Assembly (NCBI GenBank): GCA_002435365.1
Contig: DJMM01000034.1
Location: 1 to 5,859, forward strand
Source of the DNA: Ignavibacteriales bacterium UBA6490
GTDB lineage: Bacteria; Bacteroidota; Ignavibacteria; Ignavibacteriales; Ignavibacteriaceae
Reading direction: 5' to 3'
DNA: 5,859 bases
The notes below the pieces were generated by a model. The model did not search any database. It was not told the origin of the DNA and saw only the letters and a program-made list of their open reading frames with translations. The translations under genes and the position numbers were made by a program. Positions 1 through 5,675 of this stretch are shown piece after piece (position 1 is the stretch's first letter; each line of letters begins with the position of its first letter).

Positions 1-89
1 CCTTCATCAATACAGCAAAACTTGTTGCGGGGTATACAATCTTTTATATTTGCATCAGGAGGCAGGTTGATGAAATATTTACACGTTAA
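1..89 (+). CDS. Possible C-terminal end of an upstream gene (partial, unidentified)
   Basis: One forward frame is open from the window edge (codons begin at base 3) to a TAA at 87-89. It reads as a natural protein end: a hydrophobic stretch (KLVAGYTIFYICI) followed by a charged tail (RRQVDEIFTR). It stops 26 bases before the methyltransferase GTG, a spacing that would suit one operon. The family cannot be recognised from 28 residues; a membrane-associated end is only an inference. The other two forward frames are also open over most of this short stretch (one to 68-70, one to 124-126), so the frame choice rests on residue composition alone. Confidence 0.35.
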   Translation, partial: FINTAKLVAGYTIFYICIRRQVDEIFTR

Positions 90-98
90 TAAATTGTC

Positions 99-105
99 GA
101 AAGGA
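99..105 (+). promoter_or_regulatory. Ribosome binding site for the methyltransferase GTG start
   Basis: GAAAGGA lies ten bases before the GTG at 116. It supports GTG as the start: no ATG, GTG or TTG start exists in this frame between the in-frame TGA at 71-73 and 116. Confidence 0.5.
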
Positions 106-115
106 TACACAAACA

Positions 116-754
116 GTGGCAGATGAATTGGAAGAAAAATATTGGAGCAGATTCAGTGCAATTTATGACGAAAATCAGGAGTACGTTGTTGGAAAAGATT
201 TTCTGAATGAAGTAAAAAGACATTTAAATAACCTGACTGATCTGGGAGAAGTTTTAGAAATAGGATGTGGTACTGGCTATTTCACCGGGTCAATTGTAAA
301 AAACGCCGCACATCTTTTTGCTACTGATTTATCAGAGGAATTATTAGAGACTGCAAAAAAGCGATTAAGCAACAATGAGCGAATTACCTTCCAAAAAGAA
401 AATGGTATGGCTATTACTTTTACGTCAAATAAATTTGATACTGTCTTTATGGCTAATGTTATACATGTTATAGAAAATCCGCAAAGAGTACTTCAGGAAT
501 GTTATAGGGTTTTAAAAGATAATGGTTTGCTTGTTATAACGAGTTTTACAAATTATGGTATGAAACCGTTAGAAATAATCAAATTAGGTTTCAGGTTTAT
601 TAAGGTTTGGGGTAAACCCCCCAGACATACCCATTTTACTCCTGAGAGTCTTTGTACTTTGATGAAATCTACTGGATTTTCGATTGAAGAATCAAAGGTT
701 CTTGGGAATAAAACTAAAAGTATATTTATAATTGCAAAGAAAAAAAGTGATTGA
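116..754 (+). CDS. Class I SAM-dependent methyltransferase (Methyltransf_11/25 type)
   Basis: A predicted cytosolic 212-residue methyltransferase that would transfer a methyl group from S-adenosylmethionine to an unidentified small molecule or lipid. The Rossmann-fold landmarks are present and in order. Motif I is VLEIGCGTGYF (residues 46-56, with E48, G50, G52, G54). The acidic end of strand 2 is ATDLS (D71), which would bind the SAM ribose. A motif-IV-like strand FDTVFMANVIHVIENP spans 108-122, and RVLKDNGLLVITSF spans 131-144. The late HTHFTPESLCTLMKSTGF (171-188) is typical of UbiE/BioC-like enzymes. Length is normal for the family and there is no signal peptide. The start is a GTG with a moderate Shine-Dalgarno sequence; the N-terminus EKYWSRFSAIYDE is where such enzymes usually begin. 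The next gene begins one base after the TGA, so the two are probably co-translated. The substrate cannot be told from sequence; DUF4386 and oxidoreductase neighbours do not settle it. Confidence 0.9.
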   Translation: MADELEEKYWSRFSAIYDENQEYVVGKDFLNEVKRHLNNLTDLGEVLEIGCGTGYFTGSIVKNAAHLFATDLSEELLETAKKRLSNNERITFQKENGMAITFTSNKFDTVFMANVIHVIENPQRVLQECYRVLKDNGLLVITSFTNYGMKPLEIIKLGFRFIKVWGKPPRHTHFTPESLCTLMKSTGFSIEESKVLGNKTKSIFIIAKKKSD

Positions 755-755
755 A

Positions 756-1484
756 ATGACAAACTATAGTAATGACCTCTCCCCTCAAAAAACTGCGATC
801 GTAAGAGCTGCGGGATTAACTTATATAATAATAATCGTAATAGGTGTATTAAATTCAGTTTTTATAGATTCAAGACTTATAATAGATGGGGATATTACCG
901 GAACAATTAATAACATTCAGGCTAATGAATTTCTGTTTCGTTTTGGGAGTGTTTGTATTTTAATTCTTTACTGCACAGTGATTATACTTTCGGTGTTGCT
1001 TTATTTAATTCTCAAAACCGTGAACAAAAATCTCGCTTTACTTGCGATGGTTTTCAGATTAGGTGAAGCCCTCCTGGGAATCACGACAGTATTTATCAGT
1101 TTTATTCTTTTGAGTTTGGTGAATAACCAAATTAATATAACATCTGTTGAGGATACACAGTTGAATATCATTGTTGCTGCATTATCAGATGCACGCAACT
1201 TCGGACTATTTATAGTCCTTTTCCTCATCGGAATAGGCGGAACTCTGTTCTTCTATATATTTTATAAATCCTTATACATACCTAAAGTACTTTCCATTTG
1301 GGGTATGTTCACTTATTTATCGATGCTTTTTCTGTCAGTGGTGAGCCTTCTTTTCCTTGAACGTCCGGCACAATTAGAATTGGTTTTGTACGGATTAGGC
1401 ACGCTGTTCGAATTAACAATAGGATTCTGGTTATTAATCAAGGGTATAAAGATTCAGCAAATAAGTAATAATCCGGAACTATGA
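756..1484 (+). CDS. DUF4386-family six-helix membrane protein
   Basis: A 242-residue integral membrane protein with about six hydrophobic segments (roughly residues 19-38, 63-87, 93-122, 149-171, 177-201, 208-229), matching the layout of DUF4386 proteins. Family-like signatures are FRLGEA (100-105) between helices 2 and 3, ARNFG (146-150) before helix 4, the SLYIPKVLSIWG stretch (172-183) resembling the usual 'LIPRxLSxWG', and a final LFELTIGFWLLIKG (217-230). The molecular function of the family is unknown. ATG 756 is preferred because it follows the methyltransferase TGA (752-754) by a single base, which suggests translational coupling. In-frame TTG (732) and GTG (747) codons lie further upstream inside the methyltransferase gene and are less likely. 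No strong ribosome binding site precedes ATG 756, as expected for a coupled gene. Its stop overlaps the start codon of a broken oxidoreductase gene. Confidence 0.85.
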   Translation: MTNYSNDLSPQKTAIVRAAGLTYIIIIVIGVLNSVFIDSRLIIDGDITGTINNIQANEFLFRFGSVCILILYCTVIILSVLLYLILKTVNKNLALLAMVFRLGEALLGITTVFISFILLSLVNNQINITSVEDTQLNIIVAALSDARNFGLFIVLFLIGIGGTLFFYIFYKSLYIPKVLSIWGMFTYLSMLFLSVVSLLFLERPAQLELVLYGLGTLFELTIGFWLLIKGIKIQQISNNPEL

Positions 1485-1566
1485 TGAAAGCTGTTATATA
1501 CACAAAATATGCTCACCCGAGGTACTTCAGATTAAAGGATCTGAAAAACTTCTTTCTAATTTCTAA
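1484..1566 (+). pseudogene. Remnant of a zinc-type alcohol dehydrogenase / quinone oxidoreductase (N-terminus only, frameshifted)
   Basis: ATGATGA at 1481-1487 overlaps the DUF4386 stop codon. From ATG 1484 the frame reads MKAVIYTKY, the classic N-terminus of NAD(P)-dependent zinc-type alcohol dehydrogenases of the medium-chain family. The reading then degenerates, but shifting frame at about 1510-1512 gives SPEVLQIKGSEK (1513-1548). One lost G would therefore restore MKAVIYTKYG followed by SPEVLQIK, as in intact family members. The corrected frame meets TAA at 1564-1566 and nothing recognisable follows, whereas intact enzymes are about 300-340 residues. The unshifted frame ends at TAG 1637-1639 after 51 codons. 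Family identity rests on about 18 residues recognised from memory. A sequencing error could explain the shift but not the missing remaining ~90% of the gene. Confidence 0.6.
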
Positions 1567-1785
1567 ACCGAATAAAGCTCTCTTCCAGAATGCAAAAAAA
1601 TTGCCGGGACATTTCTCAGTGGTGCAAACCGAAATTTAGGCTAACAATAATGCTGATCTTCTGCACCAGAATATTTCAAGACTGGATAATTTACTTGCGT
1701 CCTGACCATATTTTAATTTTTCAGTACCAGGGAAGAATGGAAATGCGAAAAACCGCTTATTTTCTCTGTTTCCGCATCATTTCAG
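1549..1785. other. Gene-free stretch between converging operons
   Basis: No frame on either strand gives a recognisable protein. A 90-codon forward frame (1590-1862) runs antisense into the end of the serine hydrolase gene, has no ribosome binding site and is rich in Phe, Ile, Arg and Cys, so it is not called. The stretch may contain decayed sequence of the lost oxidoreductase gene, but I could not align it convincingly. Confidence 0.5.
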
Positions 1786-1837
1786 AAGGTGATGATGAAA
1801 AAGTAAAAAAACCTTTTTACTTCATCAGAATCACCTT
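1786..1837 (-). terminator. Long imperfect hairpin at the end of the serine hydrolase gene, probable terminator
   Basis: Three stacked inverted segments can pair: AAGGTGAT (1786-1793) with ATCACCTT (1830-1837), GATGAA (1794-1799) with TTCATC (1821-1826), and GTAAAAA (1803-1809) with TTTTTAC (1814-1820). This gives about 21 bp with a three-base bulge on each arm and a four-base loop. It begins at the TAA of the leftward gene (1837-1839). On that strand the inner stem is followed by five T residues. The stem is AT-rich, so as a canonical intrinsic terminator it is only moderate; it could act in both directions between the two converging operons. Confidence 0.5.
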
Positions 1838-3537
1838 TAACCGCTTTTTTCTGTGCTTCTGATCCTGGTAAATAGTAAGTTCTGTATATTGTTACTATCT
1901 GCGTTCAGCCTGAATCCCTTAATCCCTCCATTCTCATCCCGTTCGAATTTTAACACCTTGAACCACCATTGATCTCCCTGATAATAATCCTGATCGATTC
2001 TGATCAGCAGAACATTTTCGTTCTGCAAGTGGGCTGCTATCAGATGGTCATCCTGAATTTGCAGTGTATATGTGGTTTGAAGTTCCTGGCAGGTGTACTC
2101 CCCGCACATTTCAGAAATTTCCGGATACTGCGAAGCGCTAATGGGCAGTTTTTGGAAGGGAGGATTATCACTTCCTTTAAATGTATAAATCATCCGGTCT
2201 ATTTCGTTATTATTATTTCGAAGAAATGAAAATTTCAGGTCAACATCTTTGTGATAGAACTGACTATCTGATTCGGGATAAACTTTATACTGCTCTCCCC
2301 AGGGTTGATGAATGATCAGGTCATTATCTGCTTTTTCAACACCGATGATCCAGTTCTGCATTTTGTAAATCCCGGTGTATTCCTGAAGCAGGGCCGGATC
2401 GATTTCCAGGTCTTTCTGAACATGGAGTTGATTATTTTTGCCTGCAACTTCTTCCGCTTTATAATCCAAGAAGAGGTTAAGAACTTTCTCATCCACATAG
2501 ACGCCGCTGGGATCCCTGTTGGAGATTAAAATGGTGGCCAGCTTCAGATCCGGATAATAAGAAACCTGACTCAAAGCGCCGCACCAGGAACCTCCATGCC
2601 CGAAACTTCTCTGACCATACCTTTTGCCGAGCTCCAATCCGAAACCATAATCAACTTTTGTACTATCGTTCAATATTCCTTCCTCTAACATCATCTTCCA
2701 TAACTTATCATCCCCTACCGCTCTGCTCTCAAAATTCTGAACCCATTTGATCATATCTTCCAGAGTGGAAAATAGAGAACTGGATCCATAACCTTCCTTA
2801 TGACTCGGACAGTTTAAATAATCCCCGCTGATGTCGGCTTTATAGCAATCGGCTCTGTCCATTATGATTTCCCGGTAATCGCCGATGAAGCGGGTATTAT
2901 CCATATGCAGAAGTTTGAAAATATTTTCCTGTGTCCACTCACAAAATGATTTCCCGGTTACCCGGGATATAATCTCTGCCAAAAGAAAATATCCATTGTT
3001 GGAATACTGGAACTGCTCTCCGGGTTTGAAGTTCAATTCTTTCTGGTGCTTTATCAATTTCATGATAAAGTCATTGGTAATAACATCATTTTCATATCTT
3101 CCGGATATTTTCACAAGAGCAACCCAATCGCGGATACCGCTGGTATGATGTAACAGATGACCGATAGTAATTTTGTGTCCAAAATCAGGTATTTCAGACA
3201 GGTAGTCCCTGATATCATCCTCCATATGTAATTTACCTTCCTGGATAAGTCTGGCAATCGCAAAACCGGTAAACTGCTTGGCAACCGATGCATAATTGAC
3301 AACCGAAGTTGTGGTAAACGGTATTTTGTTTTCAAAATTCGCAAAGCCATAGGCTTTCTTAAATATAACCCTGCCGTCTTTTAAGACCGCTACCGCAAAG
3401 CCGCCCGGTCTTCCCGGTTTATCACATGCGTTGAATAATTTTTCAAGTTGATTAAGTATTTTATCCTGAGAGAGTGTGGGTTTAAAGAAGCCGGCAAGGA
3501 ATAAAATAGATAAAGAAATGACAAATACTTTTTTCAT
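1837..3537 (-). CDS. Exported serine hydrolase, beta-lactamase/penicillin-binding protein family (class C-like)
   Basis: A 566-residue predicted exported serine hydrolase (Beta-lactamase, Pfam PF00144 type). Residues 1-23 (MKKVFVISLSILFLAGFF...) form a signal peptide, giving a periplasmic or outer-membrane-facing enzyme. The catalytic domain spans about residues 28-355. The nucleophile motif is SVAK (S84, K87), the second motif YSN (Y178, N180), and the third HGGSW (H314-W318) stands at the place of the KTG box. Other family marks are LLHHTSGIRDW (128-138) and FKPGEQFQYSNNGY (170-183). Residues ~375-566 hold two beta-rich segments opening with EYTGIY and GEYTCQ, like the lipocalin-like C-terminal domains seen in many such proteins. 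Start: ATG 3537 has AGGAG (3545-3549) seven bases upstream, better than the GTG seven codons earlier that overlaps the preceding stop. The substrate is unknown; D-amino-acid peptides or esters are as likely as beta-lactams, so resistance should not be assumed. Confidence 0.9.
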   Translation of the reverse strand: MKKVFVISLSILFLAGFFKPTLSQDKILNQLEKLFNACDKPGRPGGFAVAVLKDGRVIFKKAYGFANFENKIPFTTTSVVNYASVAKQFTGFAIARLIQEGKLHMEDDIRDYLSEIPDFGHKITIGHLLHHTSGIRDWVALVKISGRYENDVITNDFIMKLIKHQKELNFKPGEQFQYSNNGYFLLAEIISRVTGKSFCEWTQENIFKLLHMDNTRFIGDYREIIMDRADCYKADISGDYLNCPSHKEGYGSSSLFSTLEDMIKWVQNFESRAVGDDKLWKMMLEEGILNDSTKVDYGFGLELGKRYGQRSFGHGGSWCGALSQVSYYPDLKLATILISNRDPSGVYVDEKVLNLFLDYKAEEVAGKNNQLHVQKDLEIDPALLQEYTGIYKMQNWIIGVEKADNDLIIHQPWGEQYKVYPESDSQFYHKDVDLKFSFLRNNNNEIDRMIYTFKGSDNPPFQKLPISASQYPEISEMCGEYTCQELQTTYTLQIQDDHLIAAHLQNENVLLIRIDQDYYQGDQWWFKVLKFERDENGGIKGFRLNADSNNIQNLLFTRIRSTEKSG

Positions 3538-3544
3538 TTTAATT

Positions 3545-3550
3545 CTCCTT
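3545..3550 (-). promoter_or_regulatory. Ribosome binding site deciding the serine hydrolase start
   Basis: AAGGAG on the minus strand lies seven bases before the ATG at 3537 and within the 20-base gap after the SnoaL-like gene. It fixes the start at 3537, directly before the signal peptide MKKVFV, and rules against the GTG at 3558. Confidence 0.8.
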
Positions 3551-3557
3551 TTAATCA

Positions 3558-4043
3558 CTATTCACTGGCAAATGAAAAATGTTGCTGAATAATTACGTAA
3601 TTGCCATTTCTTCTCTCCAGCACACCGGTCCACCTGGTGTTTTCCCAGTTAGCCGGCTGACCCTTCCATTCATTTATGTCATCAAGAATGCAATAAAACC
3701 AGGCAACCTCGCCGGATTGGGAAAAGTTAATGGTTAAATCCCGTATCTCATATCTTATAGCTTTAAAAGCCGGATCCATCCAAAAATCTTCAGCTTTCCT
3801 GAATTGTTCGAATCCTTTTACCACCCTGTTATTTGGATGTATTTCAAGGAAGTTTGTATCATTGGCAATTACACTGTAGAGAAGTTTAATATCTTTATTT
3901 TTTGCCCAGCCTATACAATTGTGAATTGCATTCTCAACCAACTTTTTCTTATCCTGAATGTGGGGAGAGTTGTTTGTCGTTTGACATGAGTTAATTGGTT
4001 GGTAAAAATAAATTAGTACAAATATTATGGTAAGAATTTTCAT
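3558..4043 (-). CDS. Exported SnoaL-like / NTF2-fold protein (SnoaL_3 type), possible lipoprotein
   Basis: A 161-residue protein with an N-terminal hydrophobic signal (MKILTIIFVLIYFYQPINSC). Cys20 could be a lipidated cysteine, although INSC is an imperfect lipobox. Residues ~33-158 fit the SnoaL_3/NTF2-like cone fold: an N-terminal helix pair (KKLVENAIHNCIGWAKNKDIKLLYSVI), a central strand set with GEVAWFYCILDD (111-122), and the late RWTGVLERRNGNYVIIQQHFSFAS (137-160), which closely resembles the family's usual '(R)xTGVLxxxxGxWxIxQxHxS' ending. These domains occur both as enzymes and as non-catalytic binding modules, so no reaction is assigned. The TAG stop is 20 bases before the serine hydrolase ATG, implying one transcript. 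Its own ribosome binding site is weak (GATGGGAA, 4051-4058). Both products are predicted to leave the cytoplasm and may act in the same compartment; that is inference. Confidence 0.8.
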   Translation of the reverse strand: MKILTIIFVLIYFYQPINSCQTTNNSPHIQDKKKLVENAIHNCIGWAKNKDIKLLYSVIANDTNFLEIHPNNRVVKGFEQFRKAEDFWMDPAFKAIRYEIRDLTINFSQSGEVAWFYCILDDINEWKGQPANWENTRWTGVLERRNGNYVIIQQHFSFASE

Positions 4044-4148
4044 TTTGGTTTTCCCATCCGCAATTAGCTTTATTTTTTATTAAGAAACGCTATTCGTTTT
4101 TTCTGCAGAATAAACATCATTGATTGGGGAATTACTGAATTGCATATT

Positions 4149-4271
4149 TCATTTGTTATACCATCCGAATAGAGACGAGTTTTTAAGAACGATCAAGTCG
4201 GTTTGCTTTGATTGAGCAGCGGAAGTTAATAGTAATATTGATATGAGAGAGAGCAAGTGATTTTTATTCAT
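4149..4271 (-). pseudogene. Short signal-peptide ORF, probable remnant of a secreted protein gene
   Basis: ATG 4271 opens a 40-residue frame ending at TGA 4149-4151. It starts with a convincing signal peptide (MNKNHLLSLISILLLTSAAQS) and continues KQTDLIVLKNSSLFGWYNK. GGGAAG (4277-4282) lies a few bases upstream and could serve as a ribosome binding site. A +1 frame overlapping its end stays open to TAA at 4070-4072 (DGITNEICNSVIPQ...), so one frameshift could join the two into about 66 residues. That is still short, and I recognise no family. It lies 105 bases upstream of the SnoaL-like gene on the same strand. It may be a truncated gene or a genuine small secreted peptide. The frame is absent from the supplied ORF set because of its length, and the call rests mainly on the signal peptide. 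Confidence 0.35.
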
Positions 4272-4555
4272 TATTTCTTCCCGAATTAAATAGATTGCTG
4301 ACAATGTTTTAAAAATATATCAAAATCACTGTCCAATTATATTAGTTTTTTGCTAAATGGTTAGAATTTCAAATAAACGGCAAATTTGCATATGCTTAAA
4401 AGAGTGGTCACCTTTTATTACTTGCAGCATCCGGAAAAAAATTTTAAATCGGTTCAGAGTCTATTATCCTACTTAGCTAAAAAAGCTGTCAAAGGAAAGG
4501 TTAAGATGGCACTCAATGATTAGTGGCTTTTTATGGAAGAAGTTAACACGCCAGG

Positions 4556-4659
4556 ATCGGGCAGGACAAAATTGTAAACATGAGAATAGAATTATTTCTT
4601 TTGAAGAAGATATAAATTTAACCGCCGGGTGCTCGTTTTTTATTCAACTCCTGCCCGAT
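4556..4659. repeat. 11-bp perfect inverted repeat with an 82-base spacer
   Basis: ATCGGGCAGGA (4556-4566) is exactly complementary to TCCTGCCCGAT (4649-4659). The arms are much more GC-rich than the surrounding AT-rich DNA. A transcript of either strand could fold these arms together. No target duplications or transposase accompany it, so it is not called a mobile element. Confidence 0.5.
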
Positions 4660-4664
4660 AATTT

Positions 4665-4729
4665 AGGAAACTTTCCTCCTGAATATATCCGGATACTCAA
4701 AATTTTGAGTTCTTCTGAAAATATTTTTC
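4665..4729. repeat. Cluster of four short palindromes
   Basis: In order: AGGAAA-C-TTTCCT (4665-4677), TATCCGGATA (4686-4695), ACTCAAAATTTTGAGT (4695-4710, a perfect 16-bp palindrome) and GAAAA-TAT-TTTTC (4717-4729). Such sites can be operators for dimeric regulators or small hairpins. There is no adjacent gene they would obviously control. Confidence 0.5.
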
Positions 4730-4921
4730 TATTATTGTTCTGTTCCTACAGGATTTTATCTGTTTTTTGCTTCAGGTGCTTTAGAATTATCCGCGAATCC
4801 TTTCGTATTGATTAATGTCCATGTTTGAAACGTGGTCTTTGCTCAGGATTTGGGGATCTGCTTGTGTAGTATTTATCCGTAACTGTGGACCTGAGTAATT
4901 CAGGAGTCGCTGCATTTTATG

Positions 4922-4960
4922 ATATTTAAGGTTGCCTGATAAACAGACAACCTTAAATAT
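4922..4960 (-). terminator. 13-bp perfect inverted repeat downstream of the lipoprotein gene, possible terminator
   Basis: ATATTTAAGGTTG (4922-4934) pairs exactly with CAACCTTAAATAT (4948-4960) across a 13-base loop, about 40 bases past the lipoprotein stop. There is no clear T-run after the stem on either strand, so it is a weaker candidate than the 5745-5760 hairpin. It may instead protect the mRNA 3' end. Confidence 0.45.
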
Positions 4961-4999
4961 TATATATGATGACTTGAATCCGGAAAGATTTTCGTGCTA

Positions 5000-5557
5000 T
5001 CAATTCTCATTTGATTTTATGAAACCACTCCCCGCACCAAACCAATTTTGAGGAGGTGTAGTTGTGGCAGTGATAATAGTATTAGAAAATGCCTGCTTGC
5101 CCTGAAGATCTCCTCCTTTTCCATGTGCAACGATCTGTAAGTCTATTTCCCATCTTGATGTTTCGACCTTTGTTCTCTTCCCCTGATAGCTGCCTTCCCA
5201 TATTCCATCGCCAGCATCGGGTGTAATAGTAATAGATCCCCATACCTGACCCTCGCCGGTAATGTAGTCGAGTGTAGCATTAAGAGTATTAATCATTACG
5301 CCTGAGTATACAACGGGAACCGTATTAAAACGTTCTCTGACTACAAGTTTCCTTATGATCCATTTTCCATCTTCTATTGTGACCGTACCTGGATCGATTA
5401 CTCCGATAGGGAAATTGACTGATGTAAAGGGAGTATGGATTACTTTTTCCAGAGAACCTTTATCCACAGGACTTACAGGTAATTGTTCATCGACGCATCC
5501 GGCAATCATAAGTCCAGCGAATGCAAAAAGAACAAAGAAAAATTTTGTTGTTTTCAT
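5000..5557 (-). CDS. Lipoprotein of unknown function
   Basis: A 185-residue predicted lipoprotein. A signal peptide (MKTTKFFFVLFAFAGLMIAGC) ends in a good lipobox, IAGC, with Cys21 as the lipidated residue, so the mature protein is anchored in the inner or outer membrane. Residues ~45-180 are beta-rich with alternating Gly and aromatic residues: GEGQVWGSITITPDAGDGIWEG (101-122), RWEIDLQIVAHGKGGDLQGKQAF (135-157). The pattern 'GxWEGxYxG ... GxGxLxG' resembles small beta-barrel proteins of the dirigent/allene-oxide-cyclase-like type, but that is only a guess from pattern and no family is assigned. ATG 5557 is preceded by AAAGGAG (5567-5573) nine bases upstream, a strong ribosome binding site. 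TGA (5000-5002) is followed directly by an in-phase TAG (4997-4999). It is probably a single-gene unit, since the next gene upstream has its own terminator. Confidence 0.8.
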   Translation of the reverse strand: MKTTKFFFVLFAFAGLMIAGCVDEQLPVSPVDKGSLEKVIHTPFTSVNFPIGVIDPGTVTIEDGKWIIRKLVVRERFNTVPVVYSGVMINTLNATLDYITGEGQVWGSITITPDAGDGIWEGSYQGKRTKVETSRWEIDLQIVAHGKGGDLQGKQAFSNTIITATTTPPQNWFGAGSGFIKSNEN

Positions 5558-5566
5558 GAGATAAAT

Positions 5567-5573
5567 CTCCTTT
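5567..5573 (-). promoter_or_regulatory. Ribosome binding site of the lipoprotein gene
   Basis: AAAGGAG on the minus strand lies nine bases before ATG 5557 and confirms that start. The 171 bases between it and the upstream terminator must contain the promoter. I could not pick out convincing promoter boxes. Confidence 0.75.
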
Positions 5574-5650
5574 AATATGACAAATTACTTTTAACATTTT
5601 TCAATATGCTAATAAAGTGCCAGATAACATTTCCGGTTTATCTATGGTGT

Positions 5651-5675
5651 TAATTCATTATTAGACAATGAATTA
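5651..5675. repeat. 9-bp inverted repeat upstream of the lipoprotein gene
   Basis: TAATTCATT (5651-5659) and AATGAATTA (5667-5675) form a perfect inverted repeat with a seven-base spacer, about 95 bases upstream of the lipoprotein start codon. A further copy of AATGAATT lies at 5692-5699. The position suits an operator, but AT-rich arms of this size can also arise by chance. Confidence 0.4.

Larger units (their letters stand above)
4272..4921. other. Long stretch without a supported gene, rich in short inverted repeats
   Basis: About 650 bases hold no frame with a recognisable product, a convincing ribosome binding site and sensible composition together. Forward frames at 4392-4523 (43 residues) and 4516-4815 (99 residues) and a reverse frame at 4787-4915 (42 residues) are open but unrecognised. 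The stretch carries an 11-bp inverted repeat (4556-4566 with 4649-4659) and a run of small palindromes (4665-4729). It may be an eroded gene region or a non-coding regulatory region; nothing here decides between them. Confidence 0.5.

Noticed and set aside
1526..1545. 7-bp inverted repeat TTCAGAT/ATCTGAA as terminator of the forward operon
   Set aside because: It lies inside the oxidoreductase remnant, where the bases are explained by coding for VLQIKGSE, and no T-run follows.
1590..1862. 90-codon forward frame after the DUF4386 operon
   Set aside because: It has no ribosome binding site, recognisable product or normal composition, and it runs antisense through the hairpin into the end of the serine hydrolase gene.
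1837..3537. Antibiotic resistance gene (true beta-lactamase)
   Set aside because: The family motifs fit a broad group of esterases, peptidases and penicillin-binding-like proteins. The length and C-terminal extension are unlike dedicated class C beta-lactamases.
4392..4523. 43-codon forward ORF (MLKRVVTFYYLQHPEK...)
   Set aside because: The lysine-rich sequence looks protein-like, but there is no ribosome binding site and no recognisable family. An open frame of this length is expected by chance.
4516..4815. 99-codon forward frame in the gene-poor stretch
   Set aside because: It is rich in Cys, Phe, Ile and Arg with no family resemblance, has no Shine-Dalgarno sequence before the ATG, and runs through the palindrome cluster.
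4787..4915. 42-codon reverse ORF starting MQRLLNYSGPQL
   Set aside because: There is no ribosome binding site, its start lies right beside the 13-bp hairpin after the lipoprotein gene, and no homology is recognised.
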